Assembly: GCF_000519305.1 (NCBI RefSeq)
Contig: NZ_JAFG01000004.1
Span: 186,001 to 250,000 of the forward strand
Source: Mesorhizobium ciceri WSM4083
Lineage (GTDB): Bacteria > Pseudomonadota > Alphaproteobacteria > Rhizobiales > Rhizobiaceae
Direction of reading: 5' to 3'
DNA length: 64,000 bases
The stretch's first letter is position 1. Every line of letters starts with the position of its first letter. A program made the position numbers and the translations under genes. The notes beneath the pieces were generated by a model. The model was not told the origin of the DNA. It saw only the letters and a program-made list of their open reading frames with translations, and ran no database searches. Below are positions 35,573 to 45,914 of the stretch, one piece after another.

Positions 35573-38461
35573 TTGACGAATTTCCTGCGAAACGGGTCGC
35601 TGTTCGCCTTTGTCCTCGCGACACTCCTGACGCTGTGGGCAGCATCGTCGGCCTTCGCCGTGGAGCCGATCAAGATCGCCCGCGACGACGTCGCGCTCGA
35701 CCTTTCCGGCGCCGTCGAGATCTACCGGAACCAGGGCGAGAATTTCCAGGTGTCGACCGCGCCGGGTCCGGACGGCATCGTGCGGCGCATCGAGGTCGAG
35801 GCCAATGATGCGCGTTCGACCGGCGACTGGGCTGTTTTCGCGCTCGCCAACACCACCGACCAGCAGCTCGACAGGCTGATCGTCGCACCGCATTTCCGCC
35901 TGGTGAATTCCGGCATCTTCTGGCCCGATCTCGGCTCGACCCGCATCGCCGCCATCACGCCCAGCGAGGGCTTCGCGCTCGACCGCCAGACCAGCCCCGA
36001 TGCCGACGTTTTCCGGGTGACGCTGAATCCCGGCACGGTGATCACCTTCATTGCCGAACTGGCCTCGCCGAAGCTGCCGCAGGTCTACCTTTGGGATCCG
36101 GAATCCTACAAGGACTCGGTCAATTCCTACACGCTGTTTCGCGGCATCGTCATCGGCATCGCCGGCCTGCTGGCGCTGTTCCTGACCATCCTTTTCGTGG
36201 TCAAGGGAACCTCGATGTTCCCCGCGACCGCAGCGCTTGCCTGGGCGGTGCTGGCCTATATCTGCGTCGATTTCGGCTTCCTCAACAAGATCATCGAGAT
36301 ATCGCCCGGCAATGAGCAGATGTGGCGAGCGGGGACCGAAGTGGCGCTCGCGGGAACCTTCGTGGTGTTCCTGTTCGCCTATCTCAACCTCAACCGATGG
36401 CACGGCCATTTCAGCTATGGCGCGCTGGTCTGGATCCTCGGGCTGGTGCTGATCGCCGGCGTCGCGATCATCGATCCGGCGGTCGCCGCCGGTATCGCCA
36501 GGCTGTCCTTCGCCGCCACCGCGCTGACCGGGCTTGGCCTGATCATCTTCCTCGGCATACGCGGCTACGACCGTGCCATCATGCTGGTGCCCAGTTGGGT
36601 CATGGTGCTGTTGTGGCTATGCGGATCGTGGATGGCGATCACCGGCATGCTCGACAATGATATCGCCCAGCCGGCCCTGGGCGGCGGGCTGATCCTGATC
36701 ATCCTTCTGATCGGCTTCACCGTTATGCAGCATGCCTTTGCCGGCGGCGCGCTGCATCAGGGCCTGTTCTCCGACCTCGAGCGGCAGGCGCTGGCGGTGG
36801 CCGGATCGGGCGACACGGTGTGGGACTGGGACGTGCTGCGCGATCGCGTCGTCACCAAGCCCGACGTCAGCATCCAGCTCGGCCTGGCGCCGAACAGCCT
36901 TGGCGGCGCGGCCCGCAACTGGCTGCCGGTGCTGCATGCCGACGACCGCGACACGTTCCGCACGACGCTCGACGTCGTGCTCGAACACCGGCGCGGCCGG
37001 GTGTCGCAGAATTTCCGCCTGCGCGGCGCCGACGGCCACTATCACTGGTTCTCCCTGCGCGCGCGCCCGGTCATCGGATCCGACGGCGAGGTCATCCGCT
37101 GCGTCGGCACCATGGTCGACGTGACCGAGCAGAAAAAGTCCGAGGAAAGGCTGCTGCACGATGCCGTGCACGACAATCTGACCGGCCTGCCGAACCGCGA
37201 ACTGTTGATGAACCGGCTGGAAGCGATCATCTCGATCGCGCGCACCGAAGAAAAGGTGCGCCCGACCGTCTTCGTCATCGACATCGACCGTTTCAAGCAG
37301 GTCAATGACGGGCTCGGCATCTCGGCCGGCGACACCATTCTTTTGACCATCGCACGCCGCCTGCACCGGCTGCTCAAGCCGAAGGATTCGCTGTCACGCT
37401 TTGCCGGCGATCAGTTCGCGCTGATGCTGCTGTCCGAACAGGACCCGGCCCGCATCGCCGCCGTCGCGGACGCCATCAAGCATGCCATCAACAATCCGAT
37501 CACCTTTGCCAAGCGCGAGATCGTGCTGACCGCGTCGATCGGACTGATCACCTGGAATTCGCCGCAGATGTCGGCCGAGGACATGGTCAAGGATGCCGAG
37601 CTTGCCATGCACCAGGCCAAGCGCTTCGGCGGCGACAGGATCGAGCCGTTCCGTCCGGCTTTCCGCACTGTCGGCACCGACAGGCTGCAGTTCGAATCCG
37701 ACCTGCGCCGCGCCATCGAGCGGCGCGAATTCACGCTTGCCTACCAGCCGATCGTGCGGCTCGAGGATGGCAGCGTCGCCGGCTTCGAGGCCCTGCTGCG
37801 CTGGGACCACCCGCGCCGCGGCATGATCCCGCCGGCGGATTTCATCCCGGTCGCCGAAAGCTGCGGTCTGATCGTGCAGCTCGGTCTGTTCGCCATGCAG
37901 CAGGCGGCGGAAGACCTCGCCAGCTGGCAAAAGCAGATAGGCGACGCGCCGCTGTCGGTCTCGGTCAATTTGTCCAGCCGCCAGTTGATCCGACGCGACC
38001 TGGTCAGCGATGTCCGCTCGGTCATCGCTCGGGCCAATCTGAAGCCGCGCTGCTTCCGGCTGGAGCTCACCGAATCGCTTGTCATGGACAATCCCGAGCA
38101 GACCGCCCATGTGCTGACCAAGCTGAAGCAGCTCGGCATCGGCCTGTCGCTGGACGATTTCGGCACCGGCTATTCCTCATTGGCCTATCTGACGCGTTTC
38201 CCCTTCGACACCATCAAGATCGACAAGAGCTTCGTCGACGACAACACGCCCAAGCGCGCGGTGCTGCTGAAATCGATGGTCAACATGGCGCATGAGCTCG
38301 GCCTGTCCGTCGTCGCTGAAGGCATTTCGGACGAAAGCGATGCGCTGGAACTGCGTCAGATGGGCTGCGAATATGTGCAGAGCTTCATGTTCGGCGCACC
38401 AATGCCGGGCGACCAGGTGCTGAAGACGCTGAAGGAGCAGTATCCGCTGACGCAAGCGTGA
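35573..38461 (+). CDS. Membrane PAS-GGDEF-EAL protein with degenerate GGDEF motif
   Basis: 962 residues from a TTG start 3 bases after the GNAT stop. A signal peptide (about 1-29) is followed by an extracytoplasmic domain (30-180), seven or so membrane helices (about 185-385), a PAS domain (about 400-520), a GGDEF-fold domain and an EAL domain. The diguanylate cyclase signature reads A611-G-D-Q-F615 instead of GGDEF, so cyclase activity is unlikely; it may bind GTP as a regulator. The EAL signature E739-A-L and DDFGTGYSSL are intact, so c-di-GMP hydrolysis is likely. The layout resembles 7TMR-DISMED sensors. Confidence 0.88.
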   Translation: MTNFLRNGSLFAFVLATLLTLWAASSAFAVEPIKIARDDVALDLSGAVEIYRNQGENFQVSTAPGPDGIVRRIEVEANDARSTGDWAVFALANTTDQQLDRLIVAPHFRLVNSGIFWPDLGSTRIAAITPSEGFALDRQTSPDADVFRVTLNPGTVITFIAELASPKLPQVYLWDPESYKDSVNSYTLFRGIVIGIAGLLALFLTILFVVKGTSMFPATAALAWAVLAYICVDFGFLNKIIEISPGNEQMWRAGTEVALAGTFVVFLFAYLNLNRWHGHFSYGALVWILGLVLIAGVAIIDPAVAAGIARLSFAATALTGLGLIIFLGIRGYDRAIMLVPSWVMVLLWLCGSWMAITGMLDNDIAQPALGGGLILIILLIGFTVMQHAFAGGALHQGLFSDLERQALAVAGSGDTVWDWDVLRDRVVTKPDVSIQLGLAPNSLGGAARNWLPVLHADDRDTFRTTLDVVLEHRRGRVSQNFRLRGADGHYHWFSLRARPVIGSDGEVIRCVGTMVDVTEQKKSEERLLHDAVHDNLTGLPNRELLMNRLEAIISIARTEEKVRPTVFVIDIDRFKQVNDGLGISAGDTILLTIARRLHRLLKPKDSLSRFAGDQFALMLLSEQDPARIAAVADAIKHAINNPITFAKREIVLTASIGLITWNSPQMSAEDMVKDAELAMHQAKRFGGDRIEPFRPAFRTVGTDRLQFESDLRRAIERREFTLAYQPIVRLEDGSVAGFEALLRWDHPRRGMIPPADFIPVAESCGLIVQLGLFAMQQAAEDLASWQKQIGDAPLSVSVNLSSRQLIRRDLVSDVRSVIARANLKPRCFRLELTESLVMDNPEQTAHVLTKLKQLGIGLSLDDFGTGYSSLAYLTRFPFDTIKIDKSFVDDNTPKRAVLLKSMVNMAHELGLSVVAEGISDESDALELRQMGCEYVQSFMFGAPMPGDQVLKTLKEQYPLTQA

Positions 38462-38604
38462 GAGCCCGTTTGGAAACTCTACTCTGGCGGCCATCTGACG
38501 GCGTTTTCTGCGCTTCCGGTGCTCACGGACCCGAATGTCCGCTGCGCTCCGGTTCTCGAAACCACCACCATATGACTCACCAGAGCGAGTTTCGAAACGG
38601 GCTC
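38462..38604. repeat. Palindromic intergenic repeat (MITE- or RPE-like)
   Basis: The ends are imperfect inverted repeats of about 25 bases: GAGCCCGTTTGGAAACTC... at 38462-38487 and its near complement at 38580-38604, differing by one substitution and a short indel. Inside is a second pair, CCGGTGCTCACGGAC and GTCCGCTGCGCTCCGG, around CCGAAT. It begins at the base after the EAL stop codon and ends 20 bases before the yqgE stop. From memory, such elements are dispersed in Mesorhizobium genomes; I saw no second copy in this window. Confidence 0.65.
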
Positions 38605-38624
38605 CGCGATGAGGCTGATGGGGT

Positions 38625-39233
38625 TTAGGCGTGTCCGGCCGCCAAGCTGAGATGGGCGAGATCGATACCTATCGCGGCGAGGATGCGGTCGTATTTGCGC
38701 TCGATGTCGGCGTCGAACAGAAGCTCGGCATTGGCCGGACAGGTCAGCCAGCCATTTTCGGCGATCTCGGTCTCCAGCTGGCCGGCGCCCCAGCCGGAAT
38801 AGCCGAGCGCCATCAGCGCGTGACGAGGCCCGCGGCCGGACGATATTGCGCGCAATATGTCGACGGTCGCCGTCAGGCAGATGTCGTCGGAAACGGTCAG
38901 CGACGATTCCACCCGATAGTCGCCCGAATGCAGGACGAAGCCCCGGCTGCGATCCACGGGTCCGCCATTGCGCACCACGAAATCGCGCGCCTGCGCCGGC
39001 AAGCGGATCGCCTCCTGTTCGTTCATGATGCCCAGTTGCACGAGCAGGTCCGGAAACAGCATCTGCTGTGTCTGGTTGATGATCAGGCCCATGGCGCCTT
39101 CATCCGAGTGCGCGCAGACATAGATGACCGAGCGCGTGAAACGGTCGTCCTTCATGCCGGGCATGGCAATCAGGAACTGATCGTCGAGAAAGCCGCGGCT
39201 GGCGACCGTCTTCTTGTGGCGCAACAAGTCCAT
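38625..39233 (-). CDS. YqgE/AlgH family protein
   Basis: 202 residues. The family pattern is clear: [35 protein letters not shown] at the start, [14 protein letters not shown] in the middle and [20 protein letters not shown] near the end. YqgE proteins are soluble, widely conserved and of uncertain function; the AlgH name comes from an effect on alginate regulation in Pseudomonas. [18 protein letters not shown] at 39233 is the better start; a longer frame extends to 39410 across the divergent promoter region. Confidence 0.87.
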   Translation of the reverse strand: MDLLRHKKTVASRGFLDDQFLIAMPGMKDDRFTRSVIYVCAHSDEGAMGLIINQTQQMLFPDLLVQLGIMNEQEAIRLPAQARDFVVRNGGPVDRSRGFVLHSGDYRVESSLTVSDDICLTATVDILRAISSGRGPRHALMALGYSGWGAGQLETEIAENGWLTCPANAELLFDADIERKYDRILAAIGIDLAHLSLAAGHA

Positions 39234-39404
39234 GAAAGGGAGCGTAACGCGTTTCCAAAGCGCCGAAAAGATGCGCCGTGCTGGATTCGACCAAAGCCTA
39301 TGCCGCCGGCTCGCGCATTCTTCCCCCTCAAGGTCACGCAAATATGATACCGGCAAGGCCATGAAAACATTGCGCGGCCACGAACGGACGATCAAATCAC
39401 CGCC

Positions 39405-40211
39405 ATGCAAAGCTTGAAAATCCTGCTGCTCGGCGCCGCCATCGGATCGGCAACCGCTCTTCCCGCCGCCGCCTCCTCATCGGCGTGGTACAACAGCGAA
39501 GGCGGCAAGGTCCGGCTGGTGACCTCAGGCAAAGCCGACGACACCGGCCGCATACAGGGCGTTCTCGACATAGCGCTCAAGCCCGGCTGGAAGACATATT
39601 GGCGCGATCCGGGCGACGCGGGCGTGCCGCCGCAACTCGACATTTCAGCCAGCACCAACATCGCCGACGCCGCCCTGGCGTTTCCGGCGCCGCAGCGCCA
39701 TGACGACGGCTATGGCAAATGGGCAGGCTACAACTATCCGGTTTCTCTGCCGGTGACATTCACGCTGGCGGCGCCGAACCAGCCGGCGTTGATCGATGCC
39801 GACATCTTTCTCGGCATCTGCGAAACGATCTGCATTCCGGTGCAGACGCGGCTGACCGTCGACCCCGCCTCCGATCCGGACAATGCCGAGGACGCAGCGC
39901 TGGTGAAGGCGAGTTTCGCGGCGCTGCCAGCGCCCGCGAGGTCCGATTTCGGCATCAATGTGCTGCCGGGCGACCACGAGACGCTGATTGTCGAGGCGAG
40001 CTTTCCCGGCGATCCGGAGGCGGCGGATTTCTTCGTCGCCGGCGAGCGGGACTACATGTTCGGCACCCCTGCCCGCAGCGAAAAGGACGGCAAGCTGATC
40101 TTCACCGTGCCGATCCTCGATCGCCCCTCGACGACGCCGACGGATGGCGGGCTTCACTATACGCTGACGAGTTCGGCGGGCTCGGTCGAAGGGGTTCTGC
40201 CTTTCCCTTGA
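39405..40211 (+). CDS. Exported DsbD N-terminal-domain protein
   Basis: 268 residues. A signal peptide (about residues 1-23) is followed by an immunoglobulin-like domain with [20 protein letters not shown] and the cysteine pair in [12 protein letters not shown], which match the nDsbD / DsbD-alpha domain that hands electrons to periplasmic partners. No transmembrane or thioredoxin domain of full DsbD is attached, so it probably relies on a separate CcdA-like partner encoded elsewhere. It is divergent from yqgE. Confidence 0.85.
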   Translation: MQSLKILLLGAAIGSATALPAAASSSAWYNSEGGKVRLVTSGKADDTGRIQGVLDIALKPGWKTYWRDPGDAGVPPQLDISASTNIADAALAFPAPQRHDDGYGKWAGYNYPVSLPVTFTLAAPNQPALIDADIFLGICETICIPVQTRLTVDPASDPDNAEDAALVKASFAALPAPARSDFGINVLPGDHETLIVEASFPGDPEAADFFVAGERDYMFGTPARSEKDGKLIFTVPILDRPSTTPTDGGLHYTLTSSAGSVEGVLPFP

Positions 40212-40296
40212 TCCAGCCCACCCCAACGGTTGCAGGAAGCCGTCGGGTTCGCTAGGCAAAGACACGTCCTTCCCCATTTTCCCAAGCGAGGAATCC

Positions 40297-40779
40297 ATGA
40301 CCATTTCCGTTGGCGACAAGCTGCCTGACGTGACCTTCAAGACGATGACCGCCGATGGCGCCAAGCCGATCACCGGGGCCGAGATCTTCCCGGGCAAGAA
40401 GGTCGTGCTGTTTGGGGTTCCCGGCGCCTTCACACCGACCTGCAGCAACAACCATTTGCCGGGTTATCTCGAGAACCACGATGCCATCCTGGCGCGCGGC
40501 GTCGACACAATAGCCGTGGTTTCGGTCAACGACGTCCATGTCATGGGCGCCTGGGCGCACTTCACCGGCGGTGAGGGCAAGATCCTGTTCCTCGCCGACG
40601 GCAGTGGCGATTTCGCCAAGGCGGTAGGCCTCGACAATGACCTTTCCGCCAGCGGCATGGGGCTGCGTTCGAAGCGGTTTTCGATGATCGTCGACGACGG
40701 CAAGGTCACCGCGCTCAATGTCGAGACCAAGCCTGGTGTCGACGAGTCCGGCGCGGCTCATATTCTGGGACAGCTCTGA
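40297..40779 (+). CDS. Peroxiredoxin, Prx5 type
   Basis: 160 residues. The peroxidatic cysteine lies in PGAFTPTCSNNHLPGY; DDHAVM-like and SKRFSMIVDDGKV segments match the Prx5/AhpE group that reduces hydroperoxides, often with glutaredoxin or glutathione. The usual length and complete active site (Pro, Thr, Cys, and Arg in LRSKRF) indicate an active enzyme. It follows the DsbD-domain gene on the same strand after 85 bases. Confidence 0.92.
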   Translation: MTISVGDKLPDVTFKTMTADGAKPITGAEIFPGKKVVLFGVPGAFTPTCSNNHLPGYLENHDAILARGVDTIAVVSVNDVHVMGAWAHFTGGEGKILFLADGSGDFAKAVGLDNDLSASGMGLRSKRFSMIVDDGKVTALNVETKPGVDESGAAHILGQL

Positions 40780-40854
40780 ACTTCAGCGCGGCGTCGGGTA
40801 TGGAACGACGACCGCGCTTGTAGCCCAGGGCTTGCGTTTGGGGGGATTCTAGCG

Positions 40855-41331
40855 ATGTTTGACATGTTCTGGCGCGCTATCGCGATCGGTATCGGCGCCA
40901 CCGTGCTGATGGATCTCTGGGCCATCTTCCTGCACAAGGCGTTCGGCCAGCCACGGCCGAACTGGGGGCCGGTCGGGCGTTGGGTGTGGCATCTCCGCGA
41001 CAAGGTCTTCCACGACGATATCGGCGGTGCCGCACCATACGTGCATGAAAAGGCGCTGGGTTGGGCCTTTCACTATTTTGTCGGCATCGTCTACGGCATC
41101 ATCCTGGTGGTGCTGGCCGGAGCGGGCTGGCTTGCCGCGCCGACATTTCTGCCGGCCTTCATCCTCGGCATCGTCACCGTCGGCGCCGGCTGGTTCCTGC
41201 TGGCACCCGGCATGGGCGCCGGCTGGGCCGCCTCGAAGCGGCCCAACCCGATGCAGATCCGTGCGCTGAACCTGGTGTCGCACACGGTGTTCGCACTCGG
41301 GCTTTGGGGCACGGCGCTGCTGATCCGCTAA
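40855..41331 (+). CDS. DUF2938 family membrane protein
   Basis: 158 residues with about four hydrophobic helices. It starts MFDMFWRAIAIGIGATVLMDLWA and contains NWGPVGRWVWHL, GWAFHYFVGIVYG and PAFILGIVTVGAGWFLLAPGMG, the DUF2938 pattern. Function unknown; probably a cytoplasmic-membrane protein. It ends 4 bases before the end of the convergent toxin gene. Confidence 0.8.
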   Translation: MFDMFWRAIAIGIGATVLMDLWAIFLHKAFGQPRPNWGPVGRWVWHLRDKVFHDDIGGAAPYVHEKALGWAFHYFVGIVYGIILVVLAGAGWLAAPTFLPAFILGIVTVGAGWFLLAPGMGAGWAASKRPNPMQIRALNLVSHTVFALGLWGTALLIR

Positions 41332-41335
41332 ACAG

Positions 41336-41927
<592 letters not shown>

Positions 41928-42099
41928 TCATCGCATTTTGCTCTATGGTAGGAAATATTACTCCCATCCATATTCTGGAGCAACTGCAGCGCCACCAAAG
42001 GAGCCTCCAGCCTCGCGTCCGCCGGACGCTGGTCAAGGCAGCCTGTCGATCGGCCGCCGGCCGTGGATAACGTGATACGCGCCGAGCCGCGCCGGAAAT

Positions 42100-42630
42100 T
42101 CAATAGCTCTGGGTCGAGCGCCGCACCTTCGCGATTGCCGGTTGTTTGGCGGGCGCAGCGGGCTTTGGCGCGGCTGCGGACTTGAACGGGCCTTTCTTGA
42201 ACGGCGCCATGCCTTCGCGCGCGAGTTCGTCGGCGCGCTCGTTCTCGACATGGCCGTCATGGCCCTTGACCCAGTTCCAGGTGACCTTGTGGCGCTTGTT
42301 GGCCTCGTCGAGCGCCTGCCAGAGTTCACCGTTCTTCACAGGCTTCTTGTCGGCGGTCTTCCAGCCGTTCTTTTTCCAGCCGTGGATCCACTTGGAAATA
42401 CCGTCCATGACATATTTGCTGTCGGTGTGAAGCTCGACCGTGCAAGGTTCTTTCAGCGCATTCAGCGCCGAAATGGCGGCCAACAGTTCCATGCGGTTGT
42501 TGGTCGTCTCGGCCTCACCGCCGGAAAGCTCCTTGGTGGTGCCGTTGAAGCGCAGGATCGCCCCCCAGCCGCCGGGGCCGGGATTGCCCGAGCAGGCGCC
42601 GTCCGTGAAGATCTCAACCTGTTTGCTCAT
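42100..42630 (-). CDS. rnhA: Ribonuclease HI
   Basis: 176 residues. RNase HI degrades the RNA strand of RNA-DNA hybrids. Metal ligands are visible in [17 protein letters not shown] (Asp), [10 protein letters not shown] (Glu), LHTDSKYV (Asp) and NERADELA (Asp). A Lys/Pro/Ala-rich tail after residue 148 is an extension beyond E. coli RnhA, seen in rhizobial copies. The start at 42630 is 4 bases after the thrB stop. Confidence 0.95.
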   Translation of the reverse strand: MSKQVEIFTDGACSGNPGPGGWGAILRFNGTTKELSGGEAETTNNRMELLAAISALNALKEPCTVELHTDSKYVMDGISKWIHGWKKNGWKTADKKPVKNGELWQALDEANKRHKVTWNWVKGHDGHVENERADELAREGMAPFKKGPFKSAAAPKPAAPAKQPAIAKVRRSTQSY

Positions 42631-42634
42631 GATA

Positions 42635-43597
42635 TCAGGCCAATCCATATTCCGAAGGAGATTTGATCGCCCGGTGGAACCGCATCCTTCTGATGTATTC
42701 GGTCGGGTCGCGTTTCATCACCAGCCCGCCATCGGGAACGGTCAGCCAGTCGTACAGCCGGGTCAGCATGAAGCGCAACGCCGAGCCGCGCGCCAGCATC
42801 GGCAGCGCAGCCTTCTCCTGGCCGCTCAGGGGCCGGAGGCTCTGGTAGCCGGCTAGCAGCGCCTTGCCCTTGGTGAGGTTGAAGGAAAAATCCTTCTCGA
42901 AGCACCAGGCGTTGAGACAGGTGGCGACATCGTAGGCGTAGAGGTCGTCGCAGGCGAAATAGAAGTCGATTAGGCCGGAGAGTTTCTCGCCGAGGAAGAA
43001 GACGTTGTCGGGGAAAAGATCGGCGTGGATAATGCCTTTGGGAAGGTCCTTCGGCCAGTTGCGCTCGAAATCGGCAAAGTCGGCATCGACCTCGGCGGCT
43101 AGGCCCGGCTCGACCTCGTCGGCGCGGTTGCGGGCTGCGTCCCAGAGCTTGCGCCAGCCGTCGATGGCCAGGGCATTCGGACGCGTCATCGAAAAATCGG
43201 CGCCGGCCAGATGCAACTGCGCCAACGCCTTGCCGACCTCGGCACAATGCGTCGCCGTTGGCCGCCGCAACGAAAGCCCTTCCAGGAAGGTGATGATGAC
43301 CGCCGGCCGGCCGGCGAGCGTGCCGATGACGCTGCCGTCATGCGCGGTCACCGGCAGCGGGCAGGACACGCCCTTGTTGGCGAGATGGCCCATCAGCCCG
43401 AGGAAAAACGGCAGATCCGCCTTCTCGACGCGCTTCTCATAGAGTGTCAGGATGTAGGAGCCGCTGGAGGTGTGCAGCAGGAAGTTCGAGTTCTCGGTGC
43501 CTTCGGCGATGCCCTTGTAGGACAAGAGATCGCCGACCGGATAGTGCTTCAGGAATGCGCCGAGTTCGCCTTCCGCAACGTCGGTGTAGACCGCCAT
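42635..43597 (-). CDS. thrB: Homoserine kinase (aminoglycoside-phosphotransferase fold)
   Basis: 320 residues. This is the alphaproteobacterial ThrB type rather than the GHMP kinase: [14 protein letters not shown], the Brenner-type catalytic loop [13 protein letters not shown] and the metal-binding LIDFYFA. It phosphorylates homoserine for threonine synthesis by ThrC (32253). It is 5 bases downstream of ispH and 4 bases upstream of rnhA. The start [16 protein letters not shown] is chosen over a longer frame that overlaps ispH. Confidence 0.94.
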   Translation of the reverse strand: MAVYTDVAEGELGAFLKHYPVGDLLSYKGIAEGTENSNFLLHTSSGSYILTLYEKRVEKADLPFFLGLMGHLANKGVSCPLPVTAHDGSVIGTLAGRPAVIITFLEGLSLRRPTATHCAEVGKALAQLHLAGADFSMTRPNALAIDGWRKLWDAARNRADEVEPGLAAEVDADFADFERNWPKDLPKGIIHADLFPDNVFFLGEKLSGLIDFYFACDDLYAYDVATCLNAWCFEKDFSFNLTKGKALLAGYQSLRPLSGQEKAALPMLARGSALRFMLTRLYDWLTVPDGGLVMKRDPTEYIRRMRFHRAIKSPSEYGLA

Positions 43598-43602
43598 GTG
43601 GC

Positions 43603-44613
43603 TTACGCGGCTCCGTTGACGAAGGCCATGTCGGCCCGCGTCAGTTCGACATCGCGCAATACCCGCATGACCGGAAAATCCTCCGTTTCCGTGGCCGTGA
43701 TGGCCAGGTCGATCGTGACATCGAAGCGCTGCCGGAACGCGTCGATGATCTCGTCGACGATGATTTCGGGCGCCGACGCGCCGGCCGACAGGCCGAGCGT
43801 CGAGATGTTGCCGATGTCGTTCCACGGAATCTCGGCGGCGCGCTGCACGAGAAGCGACATGGTGGCGCCGGCACGTTCCGCCACCTCGACAAGACGTCGC
43901 GAATTGGAGGAATTCGGCGCGCCGACGATCAGATAGAGATCGGCGCCCGGCGCGGTGTCCTTGACGGCTTCCTGGCGGTTGGTGGTGGCATAGCAGATCG
44001 ATTCCGCCGCTGGTGCCTGCAGCGCCGGAAAGCGATCCTGCAAGGCGCGGATGATGCCGGCGGTGTCCTCGACCGACAACGTGGTCTGGGTAACGAAGCC
44101 GAGCGCCTGCGGATCGGCGGGCGAGAGCTTTGCGGCATCGGCTTCGGTTTCGATCAGCGTCACCGCGCCGTCCGGGAGCTGGCCCATGGTGCCGATCACC
44201 TCGGGATGTCCGGCGTGACCAATCAACAGCACATGACGGCCGAGCCGCTGATGGCGCATGGCCTGCTTGTGGACCTTCGACACCAGCGGGCAGGTGGCAT
44301 CGAGATAGAAGAGATTGCGCGCCTTCGCATCCGCCGGCACCGATTTCGGCACGCCATGCGCCGAGAACACGACGGGCGACTGCCGATGTTCGGCCGGGAT
44401 CTCGGAGAGTTCCTCGATGAAGACGGCGCCAAGGCTCTGCAGCCCCTCGACGACGTAGCGGTTGTGCACGATCTCATGGCGGACATAGACCGGCGCGCCA
44501 TATTTCTTCAGCGCCAGCACGACGATCTGGATGGCACGGTCGACACCGGCGCAAAAACCGCGCGGCTGGCAGAGCCGGATCGTCAGAGGTGGTTTGGTGG
44601 TTGTCTGAAGCAT
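43603..44613 (-). CDS. ispH: 4-hydroxy-3-methylbut-2-enyl diphosphate reductase
   Basis: 336 residues. IspH (LytB) makes IPP and DMAPP in the last step of the MEP pathway using a [4Fe-4S] cluster. The three cluster cysteines are in [24 protein letters not shown] and ICYATTNRQ; the substrate motif TNRQ and the [10 protein letters not shown] segment are intact. The first enzyme of the pathway, Dxs, is encoded at 60885-62798. Confidence 0.95.
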   Translation of the reverse strand: MLQTTTKPPLTIRLCQPRGFCAGVDRAIQIVVLALKKYGAPVYVRHEIVHNRYVVEGLQSLGAVFIEELSEIPAEHRQSPVVFSAHGVPKSVPADAKARNLFYLDATCPLVSKVHKQAMRHQRLGRHVLLIGHAGHPEVIGTMGQLPDGAVTLIETEADAAKLSPADPQALGFVTQTTLSVEDTAGIIRALQDRFPALQAPAAESICYATTNRQEAVKDTAPGADLYLIVGAPNSSNSRRLVEVAERAGATMSLLVQRAAEIPWNDIGNISTLGLSAGASAPEIIVDEIIDAFRQRFDVTIDLAITATETEDFPVMRVLRDVELTRADMAFVNGAA

Positions 44614-44701
44614 TAAATCCGGGCCGGTTGATCAGAGCCGAAATGAGGTGCGCACCCCCGCCCTGTCAAGGGCATCGGTAGAAAGGGGGCGTCAGTCGCG
44701 T

Positions 44702-45457
44702 TCATTCCTCTTTCGCGGGACGGCGAAGCCGCAGGATGAGCACGGCGGCGAGCGCCGCGGCAAGCCCGTACCAGGTGACAGCATATTGCAGATGGCTGTT
44801 CGGCAGGTCGATGATGGTGACGCCGCCAACCGGCAATCCGCCTGGATTTGGCGTCTTGTCTGCGTCGATGAAGATCGGCACCAGCGTGAACCCAGCCGGC
44901 AGGCCCGCGCTCGCCGCCATCACGTCGCGGTCCTTCCAGTAGAAGATGTTCTTCGCCACGTCGTTGTCGGGAAGCATCATCGACGGCTTCGCCGGCAGGG
45001 GGTTGCGAGCGAGGCCGGTGACCGTCACTCTGCCAGTCACCTGTCCCTTGGCGCGCTTGGCGGCGTCCTTCAGATCGTAAGGCACGAAGCCGCGATTGAT
45101 CAGGACGAAGCGACCATCGTCGAGCGCCAGGGGCGTGTAGACGTTGAAGCCGGCGTCACCTTCCCAGGTCGCGTAAAAATGGCGTTCGCCTTGATGCAGG
45201 AACGTGCCGGTGACGGTGACAGGCGTATAATCGACGTCCCCGGTGGCGGCGAACTCTTTCTCGACCTCGGCCAGCGGCCGCGGCGCTGAATGGGTGCGCT
45301 GGTCGATGGTCTGGAGAAGACCTTCCTTCCAAGACAGGCGCTGCACCTGCCAGGTGCCGAGCGCCAGCAGGATCAGGAACAGCATCAGGCCAAGGCCAAG
45401 CAGCAATGCCGTCCTAGGCCGGGATCGGCCGTCGGCCTTAACGGATGCCTCGCTCAT
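44702..45457 (-). CDS. SURF1 family cytochrome oxidase assembly protein
   Basis: 251 residues with one membrane helix near each end (about 17-36 and 226-243) and a periplasmic domain between them. The motifs LGTWQVQRLSWKEGL, RGFVP and HLQYAVTWYGLA are the SURF1 signature. Shy1/SURF1 proteins help insert heme a into subunit I of aa3 oxidase, consistent with the ctaABCDEG genes beside it. Its start overlaps the DUF983 stop (ATGA). Confidence 0.93.
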   Translation of the reverse strand: MSEASVKADGRSRPRTALLLGLGLMLFLILLALGTWQVQRLSWKEGLLQTIDQRTHSAPRPLAEVEKEFAATGDVDYTPVTVTGTFLHQGERHFYATWEGDAGFNVYTPLALDDGRFVLINRGFVPYDLKDAAKRAKGQVTGRVTVTGLARNPLPAKPSMMLPDNDVAKNIFYWKDRDVMAASAGLPAGFTLVPIFIDADKTPNPGGLPVGGVTIIDLPNSHLQYAVTWYGLAAALAAVLILRLRRPAKEE

Positions 45458-45858
45458 TCGCCGCGATCCAACCGGCCTTCGGCCGCCTTGTTGGCGTATT
45501 GCAGCGTCAGCAGAACGCCTTTGATCAGCCGCAGCGCCGCCAGGCACAGCACGACAGCCAGCGGAATCCAGACCAGCAGATGCAGCCAGAGCGGCGGGCT
45601 AAGCGTGACTTCAACCCAGAGCGCCAGGCCGACAATGAGGAAGCCCATGATCAGGATGACGAACACCGCCGGCCCGTCGCCGGCATCGGCGTAGGAATAA
45701 TCGAGGCCGCAATTGACGCATCGCTTGCCGACGGTGAGGAAGCCGGAGAACAACCGCCCCTCGCCGCAGCGCGGGCAGCGGCCATGCAGGCCGGCCGAGA
45801 TCGGATCGATCGGCGGCCAGATCGCCTTGTCTTCACTCATGGAAGCGTCGTCGCTCAT
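45454..45858 (-). CDS. DUF983 family membrane protein
   Basis: 134 residues. Two CxxC pairs (GRCPRCGEG and KRCVNCGL) suggest a zinc ribbon before two membrane helices (about 65-82 and 90-110). DUF983 genes regularly sit in alphaproteobacterial cytochrome oxidase clusters next to SURF1, so a role in oxidase assembly is inferred, not shown. It overlaps the SURF1 gene by 4 bases. Confidence 0.85.
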   Translation of the reverse strand: MSDDASMSEDKAIWPPIDPISAGLHGRCPRCGEGRLFSGFLTVGKRCVNCGLDYSYADAGDGPAVFVILIMGFLIVGLALWVEVTLSPPLWLHLLVWIPLAVVLCLAALRLIKGVLLTLQYANKAAEGRLDRGE

Positions 45859-45914
45859 TGCTTACCGCTCGATTTCAGATCGACCGGCAACCAGTTCATC
45901 TTGCCACTCATTGC

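Noticed and set aside
33971..36409. Minus-strand ORF of 812 residues
   Set aside because: It spans three well-supported plus-strand genes (M16 peptidase, GNAT, EAL protein) and has shadow-like composition.
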